Shown here in pieces: positions 43,705-52,606 of a stretch of 64,000 nucleotides of DNA; within the stretch, counting starts at the first letter, position 1; the number at the start of each line of letters is the position of its first letter. The translations under genes were made by a program, and so were the position numbers. Below the pieces are notes generated by a model. That model was not told where the DNA came from. It was given only the letters and a program-made list of their open reading frames with translations, and did not search any database. This stretch comes from an uncultured Porphyromonadaceae bacterium (lineage in GTDB: Bacteria > Bacteroidota > Bacteroidia > Bacteroidales > Muribaculaceae), in NCBI GenBank assembly GCA_902495075.1, contig CABUVO010000020.1, forward strand, positions 18,257-82,256. The letters run 5' to 3'.

Positions 43705-43941
43705 ATGACACTTGAAATCATATCGGCTCACGAAGTGACATTCAAAGGGGAGGCAATATCCGTAACATTGCCCGGAATGTTGGGTTCATTCACGGTCTTG
43801 AAGAATCATGCCGCATTGATATCCGTGCTTGTTAAAGGCAATGTGAGATACACAACTCCCGACGGAGATGAAAAATCGCTGAGCATTGAAGGTGGAATCG
43901 CCGATGTCAATAATAATGTGATTTCAGTATGCGTCTATTAA
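43705..43941 (+). CDS. atpC: ATP synthase F1 subunit epsilon (short form)
   Basis: A 78-residue protein consisting only of the N-terminal beta-sandwich domain (LEIISAHEVTFKGEA, GSFTVLKNHAALISVL). The usual C-terminal two-helix regulatory domain is absent, as in other Bacteroidetes short epsilon subunits, which removes the helix-based brake on ATP hydrolysis. Located 47 bp after atpD. Confidence 0.95.
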   Translation: MTLEIISAHEVTFKGEAISVTLPGMLGSFTVLKNHAALISVLVKGNVRYTTPDGDEKSLSIEGGIADVNNNVISVCVY

Positions 43942-43958
43942 CACCAATAACAGAGAGT

Positions 43959-45293
43959 ATGTCGAAAAGAATATCCATATTGGCAATGCTGCTGGCTTTC
44001 CTCGCCGCATTCCCTTTCTCTATGTCGGCATCCGGCAACGATGACCATAATGAGAATGAGAATCTTGACGTCAAGGAGATTATTTTCGAACATCTCGGCG
44101 ACGGATATGGCTGGGAAGTTCCCTTTGCCCACGTTTATCGAATCCCTCTCCCTGTCATAGTAAAGGCTGAAGATGGCAAATGGTTCTGTTTCTCTTCCGG
44201 AGATCTGACTGAGATTGAAGTTACGGAAAATAAGGAGACCGGCAAAATCAAGAAGCATCTTGTGCCTGTGATGAAAACGATAGAGAAAGATGGTAAAACC
44301 TATCGTTTTATGCTCGCGCATGAGGGATCGCATAAAGATAAAGTTGTAGAGCTTTTTCCTCTGAATGCTGAAGAGACTCAGAAAGCCAAGGAGGAGATTG
44401 CCAACGACAATGGGAAAGCGGCAGAATACATCATAGAGGAGGATGGCACATATTATCGTGAATATCGTCCGCTTGATCTGTCGATAACCAAGAATGTGGC
44501 AGCTCTCTTCATATCCGCTCTTCTCGTTACTGCAGTGGTGATGGGACTCGTGAGTTACTATCGTCGCCGTGGACTGCGCGCTCCCAGAAAAGGTATGGGC
44601 TTCTTTGAGATGCTGGTTTCATTTGTATATTATGATACCATCAAGAGCACCCTGGGTGAGAACACAAGGAAGTTTGCGCCATATCTTCTCACTTGTTTCT
44701 TCTTCATTCTGACGATGAACCTTGTGGGACTAATCGTGATTTTCCCCGGTGGAGCAAACCTGACGGGTAATATTGCCGTTACGCTTGTTCTCGCATTCAT
44801 GACGTTTGTAGTGACAAATATTTTCGGAACGAAGCATTATTGGAAAGAGATCTTCTGGCCAGATGTGCCTTTGTTCTTGAAATTCCCGCTGCCTATCATG
44901 CAGGTGATTGAGGTTTTCGGTATTTTTACAAAACCGGCTGCATTGTGTGTGCGTCTTTTTGCCAATATGATGGGCGGTCATATAATCGTCATCACACTCA
45001 CTCTGCTGATATTCATTTTTGCTGCGTTTGGCACAGGTGTTGCCGGAGGCGCAACAGTAGTGTCAGTTCTTTTCTCAATCTTCATGCTTCTGCTTGATGT
45101 GCTTGTAAGCTTCATCCAGGCATATGTGTTTACGCTTCTTTCCGCTTTGTTCATTTCAATGGCAGTGGTCAAAGAACATGAGCACAAAGAGAAGGAGGAT
45201 GAGACCTATCCTCAGCTTGAGCGCAGAGATAAGCAAGAGATAGCCGCTGAGAAATCAGCATTGACGAAGCTGGCAAATGAAATGGATGCCTGA
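43959..45293 (+). CDS. atpB: ATP synthase Fo subunit a
   Basis: The start ATG 43959 gives a signal-peptide-like N-terminus (MSKRISILAMLLAFLAAFPF); an in-frame start at 43929 would overlap atpC and is less likely. The 444-residue product has a long soluble N-terminal extension (about 160 residues, charged) before the five-helix core, usual in Bacteroidetes. The essential arginine is in ALCVRLFANMMGGH, next to the proton half-channels. A charged C-terminal tail (EHEHKEKED) follows. Confidence 0.96.
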   Translation: MSKRISILAMLLAFLAAFPFSMSASGNDDHNENENLDVKEIIFEHLGDGYGWEVPFAHVYRIPLPVIVKAEDGKWFCFSSGDLTEIEVTENKETGKIKKHLVPVMKTIEKDGKTYRFMLAHEGSHKDKVVELFPLNAEETQKAKEEIANDNGKAAEYIIEEDGTYYREYRPLDLSITKNVAALFISALLVTAVVMGLVSYYRRRGLRAPRKGMGFFEMLVSFVYYDTIKSTLGENTRKFAPYLLTCFFFILTMNLVGLIVIFPGGANLTGNIAVTLVLAFMTFVVTNIFGTKHYWKEIFWPDVPLFLKFPLPIMQVIEVFGIFTKPAALCVRLFANMMGGHIIVITLTLLIFIFAAFGTGVAGGATVVSVLFSIFMLLLDVLVSFIQAYVFTLLSALFISMAVVKEHEHKEKEDETYPQLERRDKQEIAAEKSALTKLANEMDA

Positions 45294-45359
45294 TTCCAAA
45301 ATGCAAAAGAATAACAAAGAAATAATAAACATTAAATAACAATTTAAAAAATCTGAATT

Positions 45360-45614
45360 ATGTTATCAACTATTTTAGCAGAACTTTCCCTGCAGCCTAT
45401 CGCAGGACTCGGAGCAGCTCTTGGAGCAGCATTGGCAGCAATCGGCGCCGGTATCGGTATCGGTAAGATCGGTTCTTCCGCAATGGAAGCTATCGCCCGT
45501 CAGCCTGAGGCAGCAGGTGATATCCGAAGCAATATGATCGTGATCGCGGCTCTTATTGAGGGTGTTGCCCTTTTCGCTGTGATTGTATCCGCTTTGGCAT
45601 TGTTCATCAAATAA
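45360..45614 (+). CDS. atpE: ATP synthase Fo subunit c
   Basis: An 84-residue two-helix hairpin subunit with the glycine-rich helix (GAGIGIGKIG), the polar loop RQPE at 47-50 and the ion-binding glutamate at about residue 67 (ALIEGVALF). The glutamine and serine/threonine residues that define sodium-binding c-rings are not seen at the usual positions, so proton coupling is expected. Confidence 0.97.
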   Translation: MLSTILAELSLQPIAGLGAALGAALAAIGAGIGIGKIGSSAMEAIARQPEAAGDIRSNMIVIAALIEGVALFAVIVSALALFIK

Positions 45615-45624
45615 ATAGGCAATA

Positions 45625-46119
45625 ATGGAATTATTCACGCCCGATTTTGGCTTGGTATTCTGGATGTTCGTAGCGTTCATCCTGCTTTTCCTTGTGTTGG
45701 CAAAATGGGGCTGGCCGGTTATCATCAAGATGATGGATTCTCGTGCAGCCACTATCGACCAGGGCGTGGAAGACGCAAAGCAAGCCAAAGAGCAGCTCGA
45801 CAATGCCCGTGAAGAGGCAAAGAAATATGTCGTAGAAGCCCAGGCGCGCCAGGCAGAGATGTTGCGCGAGGCAGCGCGCATGAAAACCGAGATCATCGAG
45901 CAAGCCAAGAATGAGGCAGCCGATGCAGCCCGGAAGGAAATGGAAGCTGCGAAAGCCGCCATTGAGCAGGCACGCAAGGAGGCGGAACTGCAATTTAGAA
46001 ATGAAGTTGGCAAATTCTCAATCGATATCGCTGAGAAGATGGTAAGAACCCAGATGAAGAGCGATAAGGCACAGACTGAGCTTGTCAACAAATTATTGGA
46101 CGAAATAGAGAAAAACTGA
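45625..46119 (+). CDS. atpF: ATP synthase Fo subunit b
   Basis: A 164-residue protein with one N-terminal membrane helix (FGLVFWMFVAFILLFLVLAKW) and a long alanine/glutamate-rich coiled coil that forms the peripheral stalk and ends in the delta-binding region. Ten bp after atpE. Confidence 0.95.
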   Translation: MELFTPDFGLVFWMFVAFILLFLVLAKWGWPVIIKMMDSRAATIDQGVEDAKQAKEQLDNAREEAKKYVVEAQARQAEMLREAARMKTEIIEQAKNEAADAARKEMEAAKAAIEQARKEAELQFRNEVGKFSIDIAEKMVRTQMKSDKAQTELVNKLLDEIEKN

Positions 46120-46125
46120 AAGTAG

Positions 46126-46671
46126 ATGGTTTCCGGACTTATACCCCACCGCTATGCCAAGGCATTATATAAATTTGCCCTGGAAAGCAACACCACCGGC
46201 GAGGTTTACGAGGAGATGAAGCGTGTTGTGGATTCTTTTCGCAGCAACCCCGAGCTGGAGAAAGTTTTGTCAAATCCATTTGTGGATGCCGCCGACAAGG
46301 AGAAAGTGCTGCTGAGCGCAGCGGGCGAGAAGCCCGGAAACGACTACCGCCGGTTTGTAAAGCTCATCCTCGACCATAAGAGGGAGGAATTTGCCTACCT
46401 TATGGCGCTCGCTTACCGCGATATCTACCGCAAGGAGAATAAAATCTCGCAGGTTAGAATCACTACCGCTGTCGAACTTCCCGAGGCGGAGATGAAGAAG
46501 CTGTGCGCGGTGGTTGAGAATTCATTCAAGGATACACAGTTTGAATACTCGTCGGAAGTGGATCCCGATTTGATCGGTGGATTCGTGATAGACGTGGATT
46601 CAACAAGAATGGATGCCTCTGTGAGTGGCGAACTTGAACAATTACGTCAAAATCTCTTAAGTAGCAATTAA
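46126..46671 (+). CDS. atpH: ATP synthase F1 subunit delta
   Basis: A 181-residue subunit with the N-terminal motif RYAKALYKFALE and the C-terminal VDPDLIGGFVIDVDSTRMDASVSGEL pattern of OSCP/delta. It connects the peripheral stalk to F1. Gaps of 6 and 5 bp to its neighbours indicate tight co-translation. Confidence 0.96.
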   Translation: MVSGLIPHRYAKALYKFALESNTTGEVYEEMKRVVDSFRSNPELEKVLSNPFVDAADKEKVLLSAAGEKPGNDYRRFVKLILDHKREEFAYLMALAYRDIYRKENKISQVRITTAVELPEAEMKKLCAVVENSFKDTQFEYSSEVDPDLIGGFVIDVDSTRMDASVSGELEQLRQNLLSSN

Positions 46672-46676
46672 AAAAG

Positions 46677-48260
46677 ATGCTCAATCCCAGCGAAATATCA
46701 GATGTTTTAAAACAAGAGCTCGAAAACATCAATTCGAAAGTCAAATTTGAAGAAGTAGGAACGGTGCTCAGCGTCGGCGACGGCGTGGCACATGTCTATG
46801 GACTCGAGAATGTGAGAAGTAATGAGCTTGTGGAGTTCGAGAATGGTGCGAAAGGCGTTGCGCTCAACCTTGAAGAGAGCAATGTCGGTGTTGTGCTTCT
46901 CGACAAAGTGAATTCAATAACCGAGAACATGTCTGTAAGGCGCACGGGAGAGATTGCGTCTATCCATGTGGGAGAAGGGCTTCTCGGGCGTGTCATCAAC
47001 ATGCTTGGTGAACCAATCGACGGCAAAGGACCGATCGAGGGTAAGCTCATACCGCTTCCTATGGAGCGTAAGGCGCCGGGCGTTATTTTCCGTCAGCCGG
47101 TGGTTCAGCCGCTTCAGACTGGTATCAAGGCTGTTGACTCCATGATTCCAATCGGTCGCGGACAGCGTGAGCTTATCATCGGTGACCGTCAGGTAGGTAA
47201 GACAGCAATCGCGATAGATACAATCATCAATCAGAAGTCGAATTATGAGGCTGGTAAGCCTGTATATTGTATTTATGTGGCAATCGGTCAGAAAGCTTCA
47301 ACTGTGGCTTCTATCGTGAACACGCTTACAAAATACGGAGCGATGCCTTACACCATAGTTGTGGCTGCAAATGCATCTGATTCCGCATCAATGCGTTATT
47401 ATGCACCGTTTGCAGGCGTTGCAATCGGTGAATATTTCCGTGATTCGGGACGTGATGCCCTGATTGTTTATGATGACCTTTCAAAGCAAGCTGTGGCTTA
47501 TCGTGAGATCTCCCTTATCCTCAAACGTCCTTCCGGTCGTGAGGCTTACCCCGGTGATATCTTCTATCTTCATTCTCGTCTTCTGGAACGTGCAGCAAAG
47601 ATTATCGGTGACCAGAAAGTTGTGGAGAATATGAATGACCTTCCCGAGGTTATGAAGCCAATGGTGAAGGGTGGCGGTTCACTCACAGCTCTCCCGATTA
47701 TCGAGACGCAGGCAGGTGACGTTTCCGCATATATCCCGACTAACGTAATTTCCATTACCGACGGTCAGATATTCCTTGAGACAGGTCTTTTCAATCAAGG
47801 TATCAGACCTGCCATCAACGTAGGTATTTCAGTATCACGTGTGGGTGGTAACGCACAGGTGAAAGCTATGAAGAAAGTTGCCGGAACACTTAAGATTGCA
47901 CAGGCTCAGTATCGCGAGTTGGAATCGTTCACAAAATTCGGTGGCGATGTCGATCCCGTGACTGCAAAAGTTATCGATACCGGTCGTAAGAACCAGCGTC
48001 TTCTTATCCAGCCACAGTATCATCCCTGGCCTGTCGAGAATGAGATCGCTGTCATCTTCTGCGGTGTGAACGGTCTTCTTGAGAACGTGCCTATCGATAA
48101 GGTAGGTGAGTTTGAAGAGCAGCTGCTGCAGATGTTGCAGATGAAATACCAGAAGGAGGTGCTTGATGAGCTTCGTCAAGGAAAACTTACCGACGACGTG
48201 TCGGAGAAGCTTACACAGTGTGCCAAAGAAGTGGCAGACTCATTGAGCGCTGTAAAATAA
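46677..48260 (+). CDS. atpA: ATP synthase F1 subunit alpha
   Basis: A 527-residue subunit with the P-loop GDRQVGKT at 169-176, the ADSDGN-equivalent and ISVSRVGGNAQVKAMKKV segment containing the arginine finger, and the family N-terminal beta-barrel. Non-catalytic nucleotide-binding partner of beta. Confidence 0.98.
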   Translation: MLNPSEISDVLKQELENINSKVKFEEVGTVLSVGDGVAHVYGLENVRSNELVEFENGAKGVALNLEESNVGVVLLDKVNSITENMSVRRTGEIASIHVGEGLLGRVINMLGEPIDGKGPIEGKLIPLPMERKAPGVIFRQPVVQPLQTGIKAVDSMIPIGRGQRELIIGDRQVGKTAIAIDTIINQKSNYEAGKPVYCIYVAIGQKASTVASIVNTLTKYGAMPYTIVVAANASDSASMRYYAPFAGVAIGEYFRDSGRDALIVYDDLSKQAVAYREISLILKRPSGREAYPGDIFYLHSRLLERAAKIIGDQKVVENMNDLPEVMKPMVKGGGSLTALPIIETQAGDVSAYIPTNVISITDGQIFLETGLFNQGIRPAINVGISVSRVGGNAQVKAMKKVAGTLKIAQAQYRELESFTKFGGDVDPVTAKVIDTGRKNQRLLIQPQYHPWPVENEIAVIFCGVNGLLENVPIDKVGEFEEQLLQMLQMKYQKEVLDELRQGKLTDDVSEKLTQCAKEVADSLSAVK

Positions 48261-48280
48261 TCTTCTAAAACAATTATTTA

Positions 48281-49168
48281 ATGGCAACCCTTAAGGAATT
48301 AAAAATACGCATCGGTTCTGTCGCATCGAGTGAGAAGATCACCGGCGCCATGAAGATGATATCTTCTGCGAAAGTGCATAAGGAGGAGCAGAGTCTGCGT
48401 CGTCTCAAGCCTTTCAAGGATCAGATAAAATCTATCATGGGGCATATCCTTTCTACCGGTGAGAATTTCAATTCTCCATTGATAGAGACGAGAGATGTGA
48501 AGCGTGCCGGTATAGTTGTCTACGGATCTGACGATGGTCTCTGCGGTGCATACAACATCAATATCTTCAAGGGTCTCTTGATAGAGATCGACCGTCTGAA
48601 ACAAGCATACGGCAATGATCTCTACGTAGAGGTTTATCCTGTGGGCAAAAAGATGACAAAGGCTGTGCGTCATCTTGAGAATGAACAGCTTGGGGTAAAA
48701 GTTCCCGAAGGCGTTGATTCCAAGATGCAAGGGGAGATCGTGACTGAATTCACGAAAACACTTCGCGATGCATTCCTTAACGGAGATCTTGATCTGGTTG
48801 AGACCGTGTATATGGGCTTCCAGTCGATGAGCCGTCAGAAACTTGCTACAGAGCAACTCTTTCCCGTGACAGAAAAGATGTTGACAGAGGAGTCAGCCGG
48901 AGAAGATGATAATAAACTCTACATCTTCGAACCTGACGCCAACAGCATATTCAACGAAGTGTTGCCAATGTTCGTAATGTCTACGATGCAGGAAATCACC
49001 GTGCAGAACAGGGCTTCCGAGCAGGCAGCCCGCGTGATGGCGATGCAGAGTGCAAACGACAATGCGAAAAAGCTCTTTGACGAGCTTCAGCTTGAATATA
49101 ACAAGCTTCGTCAGCAGAGCATCACCACCGAACTTCTTGATATCCTCGGAGGGCAGGTGGAAAGATAA
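48281..49168 (+). CDS. atpG: ATP synthase F1 subunit gamma
   Basis: A 295-residue rotor subunit: N-terminal helix KELKIRIGSVASSEKITGAMKMIS and C-terminal helix with ASEQAARVMAMQSANDNAKKL, the two coiled-coil ends of the central shaft, around a Rossmann-like middle (VVYGSDDGLCGAYN). It closes the ATP synthase block; nuoI follows after 57 bp. Confidence 0.97.
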   Translation: MATLKELKIRIGSVASSEKITGAMKMISSAKVHKEEQSLRRLKPFKDQIKSIMGHILSTGENFNSPLIETRDVKRAGIVVYGSDDGLCGAYNINIFKGLLIEIDRLKQAYGNDLYVEVYPVGKKMTKAVRHLENEQLGVKVPEGVDSKMQGEIVTEFTKTLRDAFLNGDLDLVETVYMGFQSMSRQKLATEQLFPVTEKMLTEESAGEDDNKLYIFEPDANSIFNEVLPMFVMSTMQEITVQNRASEQAARVMAMQSANDNAKKLFDELQLEYNKLRQQSITTELLDILGGQVER

Positions 49169-49225
49169 CCGATTCAGAAAAGATATTAAATTAATCTCAT
49201 AAAAAAGAACCAACCTAAAAGCTAC

Positions 49226-49741
49226 ATGGGCAGTATAAAAGAATATTTCACGTCAGTGGGGCAGGGGGTAAAGAGTCTGCTTGTGGGAATGGGCGTTACC
49301 GGAAAAGAGTTAGTGACACCCAAGATCACGGAGCAATATCCGGAAAATAGGAAAACTTTGCAGATCGCTGATCGTTTCCGTGCGGAGCTTACCCTAAAAT
49401 ATGATGCCGAGGGGCGTCACCGCTGCATTGCCTGCGGAATCTGCCAGATGAATTGTCCGAACGGCACAATAAATCTGATCACTAAGATGGTGGAGCTTCC
49501 CGATGGCAAGAAGAAGCGTAAACTTGACAAATATATGTATGACCTGGGCAGCTGCACATTCTGCATGCTTTGTGTCACTTCGTGTCCGCAAGATGCATTG
49601 GAATTCTCCAATGACTTCGAGCAGGCTGTTTTCACCCGCGATGCGCTTGTGAAGCAGCTTAATTATCGTCCCGAACCGGCAGATCCGGCTCCCGCTCCCA
49701 AACCGGCTCCGGCAGCTGCCGCCTCTATAACCAAAGAATAA
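49226..49741 (+). CDS. nuoI: NADH-quinone oxidoreductase subunit I
   Basis: A 171-residue subunit with two [4Fe-4S] motifs: cysteines 67, 70, 73 and 77 (CIACGICQMNCP) and 110, 113, 116 and 120 (CTFCMLCVTSCP), clusters N6a and N6b. With no NuoEFG genes present, this protein is a likely electron entry point from a ferredoxin-like donor (inference from complex I of similar bacteria). A proline/alanine-rich C-terminal tail (PAPAPKPAPAAAAS) is a local oddity. Confidence 0.96.
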   Translation: MGSIKEYFTSVGQGVKSLLVGMGVTGKELVTPKITEQYPENRKTLQIADRFRAELTLKYDAEGRHRCIACGICQMNCPNGTINLITKMVELPDGKKKRKLDKYMYDLGSCTFCMLCVTSCPQDALEFSNDFEQAVFTRDALVKQLNYRPEPADPAPAPKPAPAAAASITKE

Positions 49742-49756
49742 CAAATTTCACAATAA

Positions 49757-50284
49757 ATGGATTCAGTAGCAAATATAATTTTGTATTTCGTGGTGGCTGT
49801 CTGTATCGCTGTCTTTTCAGTGATGGCTGTCACGTCGCGCAGAATACTCCGGGCTGCCACCTATCTGCTGTTCGTTCTGATCAGCACAGCGGTGATCTAT
49901 TTCCAGCTTGGCTACCAGTTCCTGGGAGCCGTGCAGATTGCAGTCTACGCCGGAGGCATCATGGTGCTGTTCGTGTTTGCGATTCTTCTTACACGCAAAC
50001 CAGGCGACATGGCTGCTCCGCTGGAGTCGCATCGCCGCGCATTGGGAATTACGATTTCCGTGGCAGGATGTGTGCTTCTGCTGCTTGCTCTCTTCTACAT
50101 GCCTCTGCTTCATGGCGCCTCTCTGATGGAGGTGATCAACGCAGGAAACCAGATAACGATGCATGACATCGGACGCGCTTTTACAGGCACAGACCGGTTC
50201 CAGTATCTGCTTCCTTTTGAGGCTATCAGTGTTTTATTACTTGCATGTATCATTGGAGGCGTAGTTGTTGCCCGTAAAAGATAA
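49757..50284 (+). CDS. nuoJ: NADH-quinone oxidoreductase subunit J
   Basis: A 175-residue membrane subunit with five helices, including the conserved QLGYQFLGAVQIAVYAGGIMVLFVFAI with the pi-bulge helix. Fifteen bp after nuoI and 6 bp before nuoK. Confidence 0.95.
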   Translation: MDSVANIILYFVVAVCIAVFSVMAVTSRRILRAATYLLFVLISTAVIYFQLGYQFLGAVQIAVYAGGIMVLFVFAILLTRKPGDMAAPLESHRRALGITISVAGCVLLLLALFYMPLLHGASLMEVINAGNQITMHDIGRAFTGTDRFQYLLPFEAISVLLLACIIGGVVVARKR

Positions 50285-50290
50285 ACAGAT

Positions 50291-50602
50291 ATGGATTTAA
50301 GCATGTTATGGTATCTTGTGCCGAGCGTTATAATGTTTGCCGCCGGTGTTTACGGGTTCGTAACCCGCAAGAATATGATCGCGCTGCTGATTTCATTGGA
50401 GCTTATGCTCAATTCAGCTGACCTCAATTTCGTGGTCTTCAACCGTTATCTCTTCCCCGGCTCAATGGAGGGAATGGTGTTTACACTGTTTGCAATCGCA
50501 ATCGCTGCGGCAGAGACAGCAATCGCAATCGCGATTATCGTGAATATCTATCGTGCCGTGGGCAACACGGATATCAATAGTGTCAAAAAAATGAAATACT
50601 AA
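50291..50602 (+). CDS. nuoK: NADH-quinone oxidoreductase subunit K
   Basis: A 103-residue three-helix subunit with the two functionally important glutamates in LISLELMLNSADLN and AAETAIAIAI, part of the proton pathway. Three bp separate it from nuoL. Confidence 0.96.
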   Translation: MDLSMLWYLVPSVIMFAAGVYGFVTRKNMIALLISLELMLNSADLNFVVFNRYLFPGSMEGMVFTLFAIAIAAAETAIAIAIIVNIYRAVGNTDINSVKKMKY

Positions 50603-50605
50603 GAT

Positions 50606-52570
50606 ATGGACATTACACTTCCAATTCTGATTCTGGCTCTGCCGTTCACGATGTTCCTTATCTTGGGAATCGGCGGTGTCAAGATGTCGCGCAAACTTGC
50701 CGGCTCATTGGGTATTTGTGCGAACGGCGTATTACTCGCCATGGCTTATACAGTTGCGTTCACTTATTTCTTCAGTGGCAATCCTGAATTCATTGTAGAT
50801 GGCATTCGCCAGCAGGTGCAGCTCTACGATGTGACATGGCTTGCTTTCACTGAGCGTCTTGTTGTGAATATCGGTTTCCTTCTGGATCCGATCAGCGCAA
50901 TGATGCTCATTGTGATCACAACAATTTCGTTTATGGTTCACCTCTACAGCTGGGGCTATATGGAGCATGAGCCGGGATTCCAGCGTTATTACGCATTCCT
51001 TTCGCTCTTCACGTTCTCCATGCTTGGTCTTGTGGTGGCAACCAACATTTTCCAGATGTATATCTTCTGGGAGCTTGTGGGTGTTTCATCCTATCTGCTG
51101 ATCGGATTCTTCTATAAACTTCCTTCAGCAGTGTCGGCATCCAAGAAAGCATTTATTGTTACTCGTTTCGCAGATCTCTTTATGTTGATCGGTATCCTGG
51201 TGCTTTCATATTATGTAGCAGAGACTCCGGCAGATGGACCGCTTGGAGGTGCTTCAGCTTTCAATTTCCTTATGTTGAACTCTCAGCCTACAAATGTGCT
51301 TGCTTCCACAATCGGTTCTACGTTCCTCGGTGGTTCAGTGCTCACATGGGCGATGATCCTCATCTTTGTGGGAGGTATGGGTAAATCTGCAATGATGCCT
51401 CTCCATATATGGCTTCCCGATGCAATGGAAGGTCCGACACCAGTCTCGGCTCTTATCCACGCTGCAACAATGGTCGTTGCCGGTGTTTATCTGGTTGCCC
51501 GTTTCTTCCCGCTCTATCTGATCGTTCCCGATTCATTGGTATTCATCACCGTAGTCGGAGCCATCACGGCATTCTATGCTGCAGTAGTGGCATGCTGCCA
51601 GATAGATATCAAGCGTATCCTCGCTTTCTCAACCATCTCGCAGATTGCTTTCATGATGGTATCATTAGGTGTGGCTCGTCCCGAGCTCCACGACGGTCTC
51701 GGATACATGGCATCAATGTTCCATCTGTTCACTCACGCCATGTTCAAGGCGCTTCTCTTCCTTGGAGCCGGTGCTCTGATACATGCTGTGCACTCCAATA
51801 ACTATACCGAGATGGGCGGTATGCGTAAATATATGCCGATCACTCATTGGACATTCCTTATCGGATGTCTCGCCATCGCCGGTATTTTCCCATTCTCAGG
51901 TTTTTGGTCGAAAGACGAGATGCTGTCGGCAATGTATGCCAACAACTGGATCTGGGGCGCATGGATGACAATGGTTGCAGGTCTGACTGCATTCTATATG
52001 TTCCGCATGTATTTCCGAGTGTTCTGGTGGGAAGAGAATCCTCATTATAAAGAGCACCGTCCTCACGATGCACCCTGGCAGATGTCTTTGCCTCTTATCA
52101 TACTCGCAACGATAAGCGTGTTTGCAGGTTTTATACCTTTCGGAGAATTTGTGACTTGGAACCGCGCTCCTTATCATATCCATATCGAGATGCAGGTTGC
52201 AATCACAAGTATCGTGGTGGCTCTTATCGCAATCGCATTTGCCGGCTGGTTGTATCTCAAGAAGAATGACAAGCCTGCCCGCATGAAAGCGGCATTCCCC
52301 GGTCTTTGGCAAGCTGCCAACCGCCGTTTCTATTGGGACGAGATTTATATGTTTGTCACCCATAAGATCATATTCAACGGCATTTGCCGTGCGATCGCAT
52401 GGTTTGACCGTCATATCATCGACGGCACAATGAACGGACTTGCAGCTATGACTCAGTTCCTCTCAGTCAAGATCAAGGGTATGCAGAACGGAAGTGTGCA
52501 GACATATGTGCTGTGGTATTTCTTCGGCGCTCTTCTTCTGGCGGCAATCACATGGATCTGCCTGTTATAA
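50606..52570 (+). CDS. nuoL: NADH-quinone oxidoreductase subunit L
   Basis: A 654-residue antiporter-like subunit with 14-16 helices and the long lateral helix at the C-terminus. Key lysine/glutamate segments are FWELVGVSSYLLIGFF, GKSAMMPLHIWLPDAMEGPTPVSALIHAATMV and FSGFWSKDEML. It is one of three proton-pumping subunits at the distal end of complex I. Confidence 0.97.
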   Translation: MDITLPILILALPFTMFLILGIGGVKMSRKLAGSLGICANGVLLAMAYTVAFTYFFSGNPEFIVDGIRQQVQLYDVTWLAFTERLVVNIGFLLDPISAMMLIVITTISFMVHLYSWGYMEHEPGFQRYYAFLSLFTFSMLGLVVATNIFQMYIFWELVGVSSYLLIGFFYKLPSAVSASKKAFIVTRFADLFMLIGILVLSYYVAETPADGPLGGASAFNFLMLNSQPTNVLASTIGSTFLGGSVLTWAMILIFVGGMGKSAMMPLHIWLPDAMEGPTPVSALIHAATMVVAGVYLVARFFPLYLIVPDSLVFITVVGAITAFYAAVVACCQIDIKRILAFSTISQIAFMMVSLGVARPELHDGLGYMASMFHLFTHAMFKALLFLGAGALIHAVHSNNYTEMGGMRKYMPITHWTFLIGCLAIAGIFPFSGFWSKDEMLSAMYANNWIWGAWMTMVAGLTAFYMFRMYFRVFWWEENPHYKEHRPHDAPWQMSLPLIILATISVFAGFIPFGEFVTWNRAPYHIHIEMQVAITSIVVALIAIAFAGWLYLKKNDKPARMKAAFPGLWQAANRRFYWDEIYMFVTHKIIFNGICRAIAWFDRHIIDGTMNGLAAMTQFLSVKIKGMQNGSVQTYVLWYFFGALLLAAITWICLL

Positions 52571-52606
52571 TTAACTTCATATCGCATTGCAAATATTAAT
52601 AAAATC

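Noticed and set aside
45360..45614. Sodium-coupled ATP synthase
   Set aside because: The glutamine and hydroxyl residues of sodium-binding c subunits are not seen around the glutamate; proton coupling is the simpler reading.
45375..46091. Long open frame (238 codons) opposite atpE-atpF
   Set aside because: Antisense shadow of strongly alanine/glutamate-rich coding sequence; no start context or family features.
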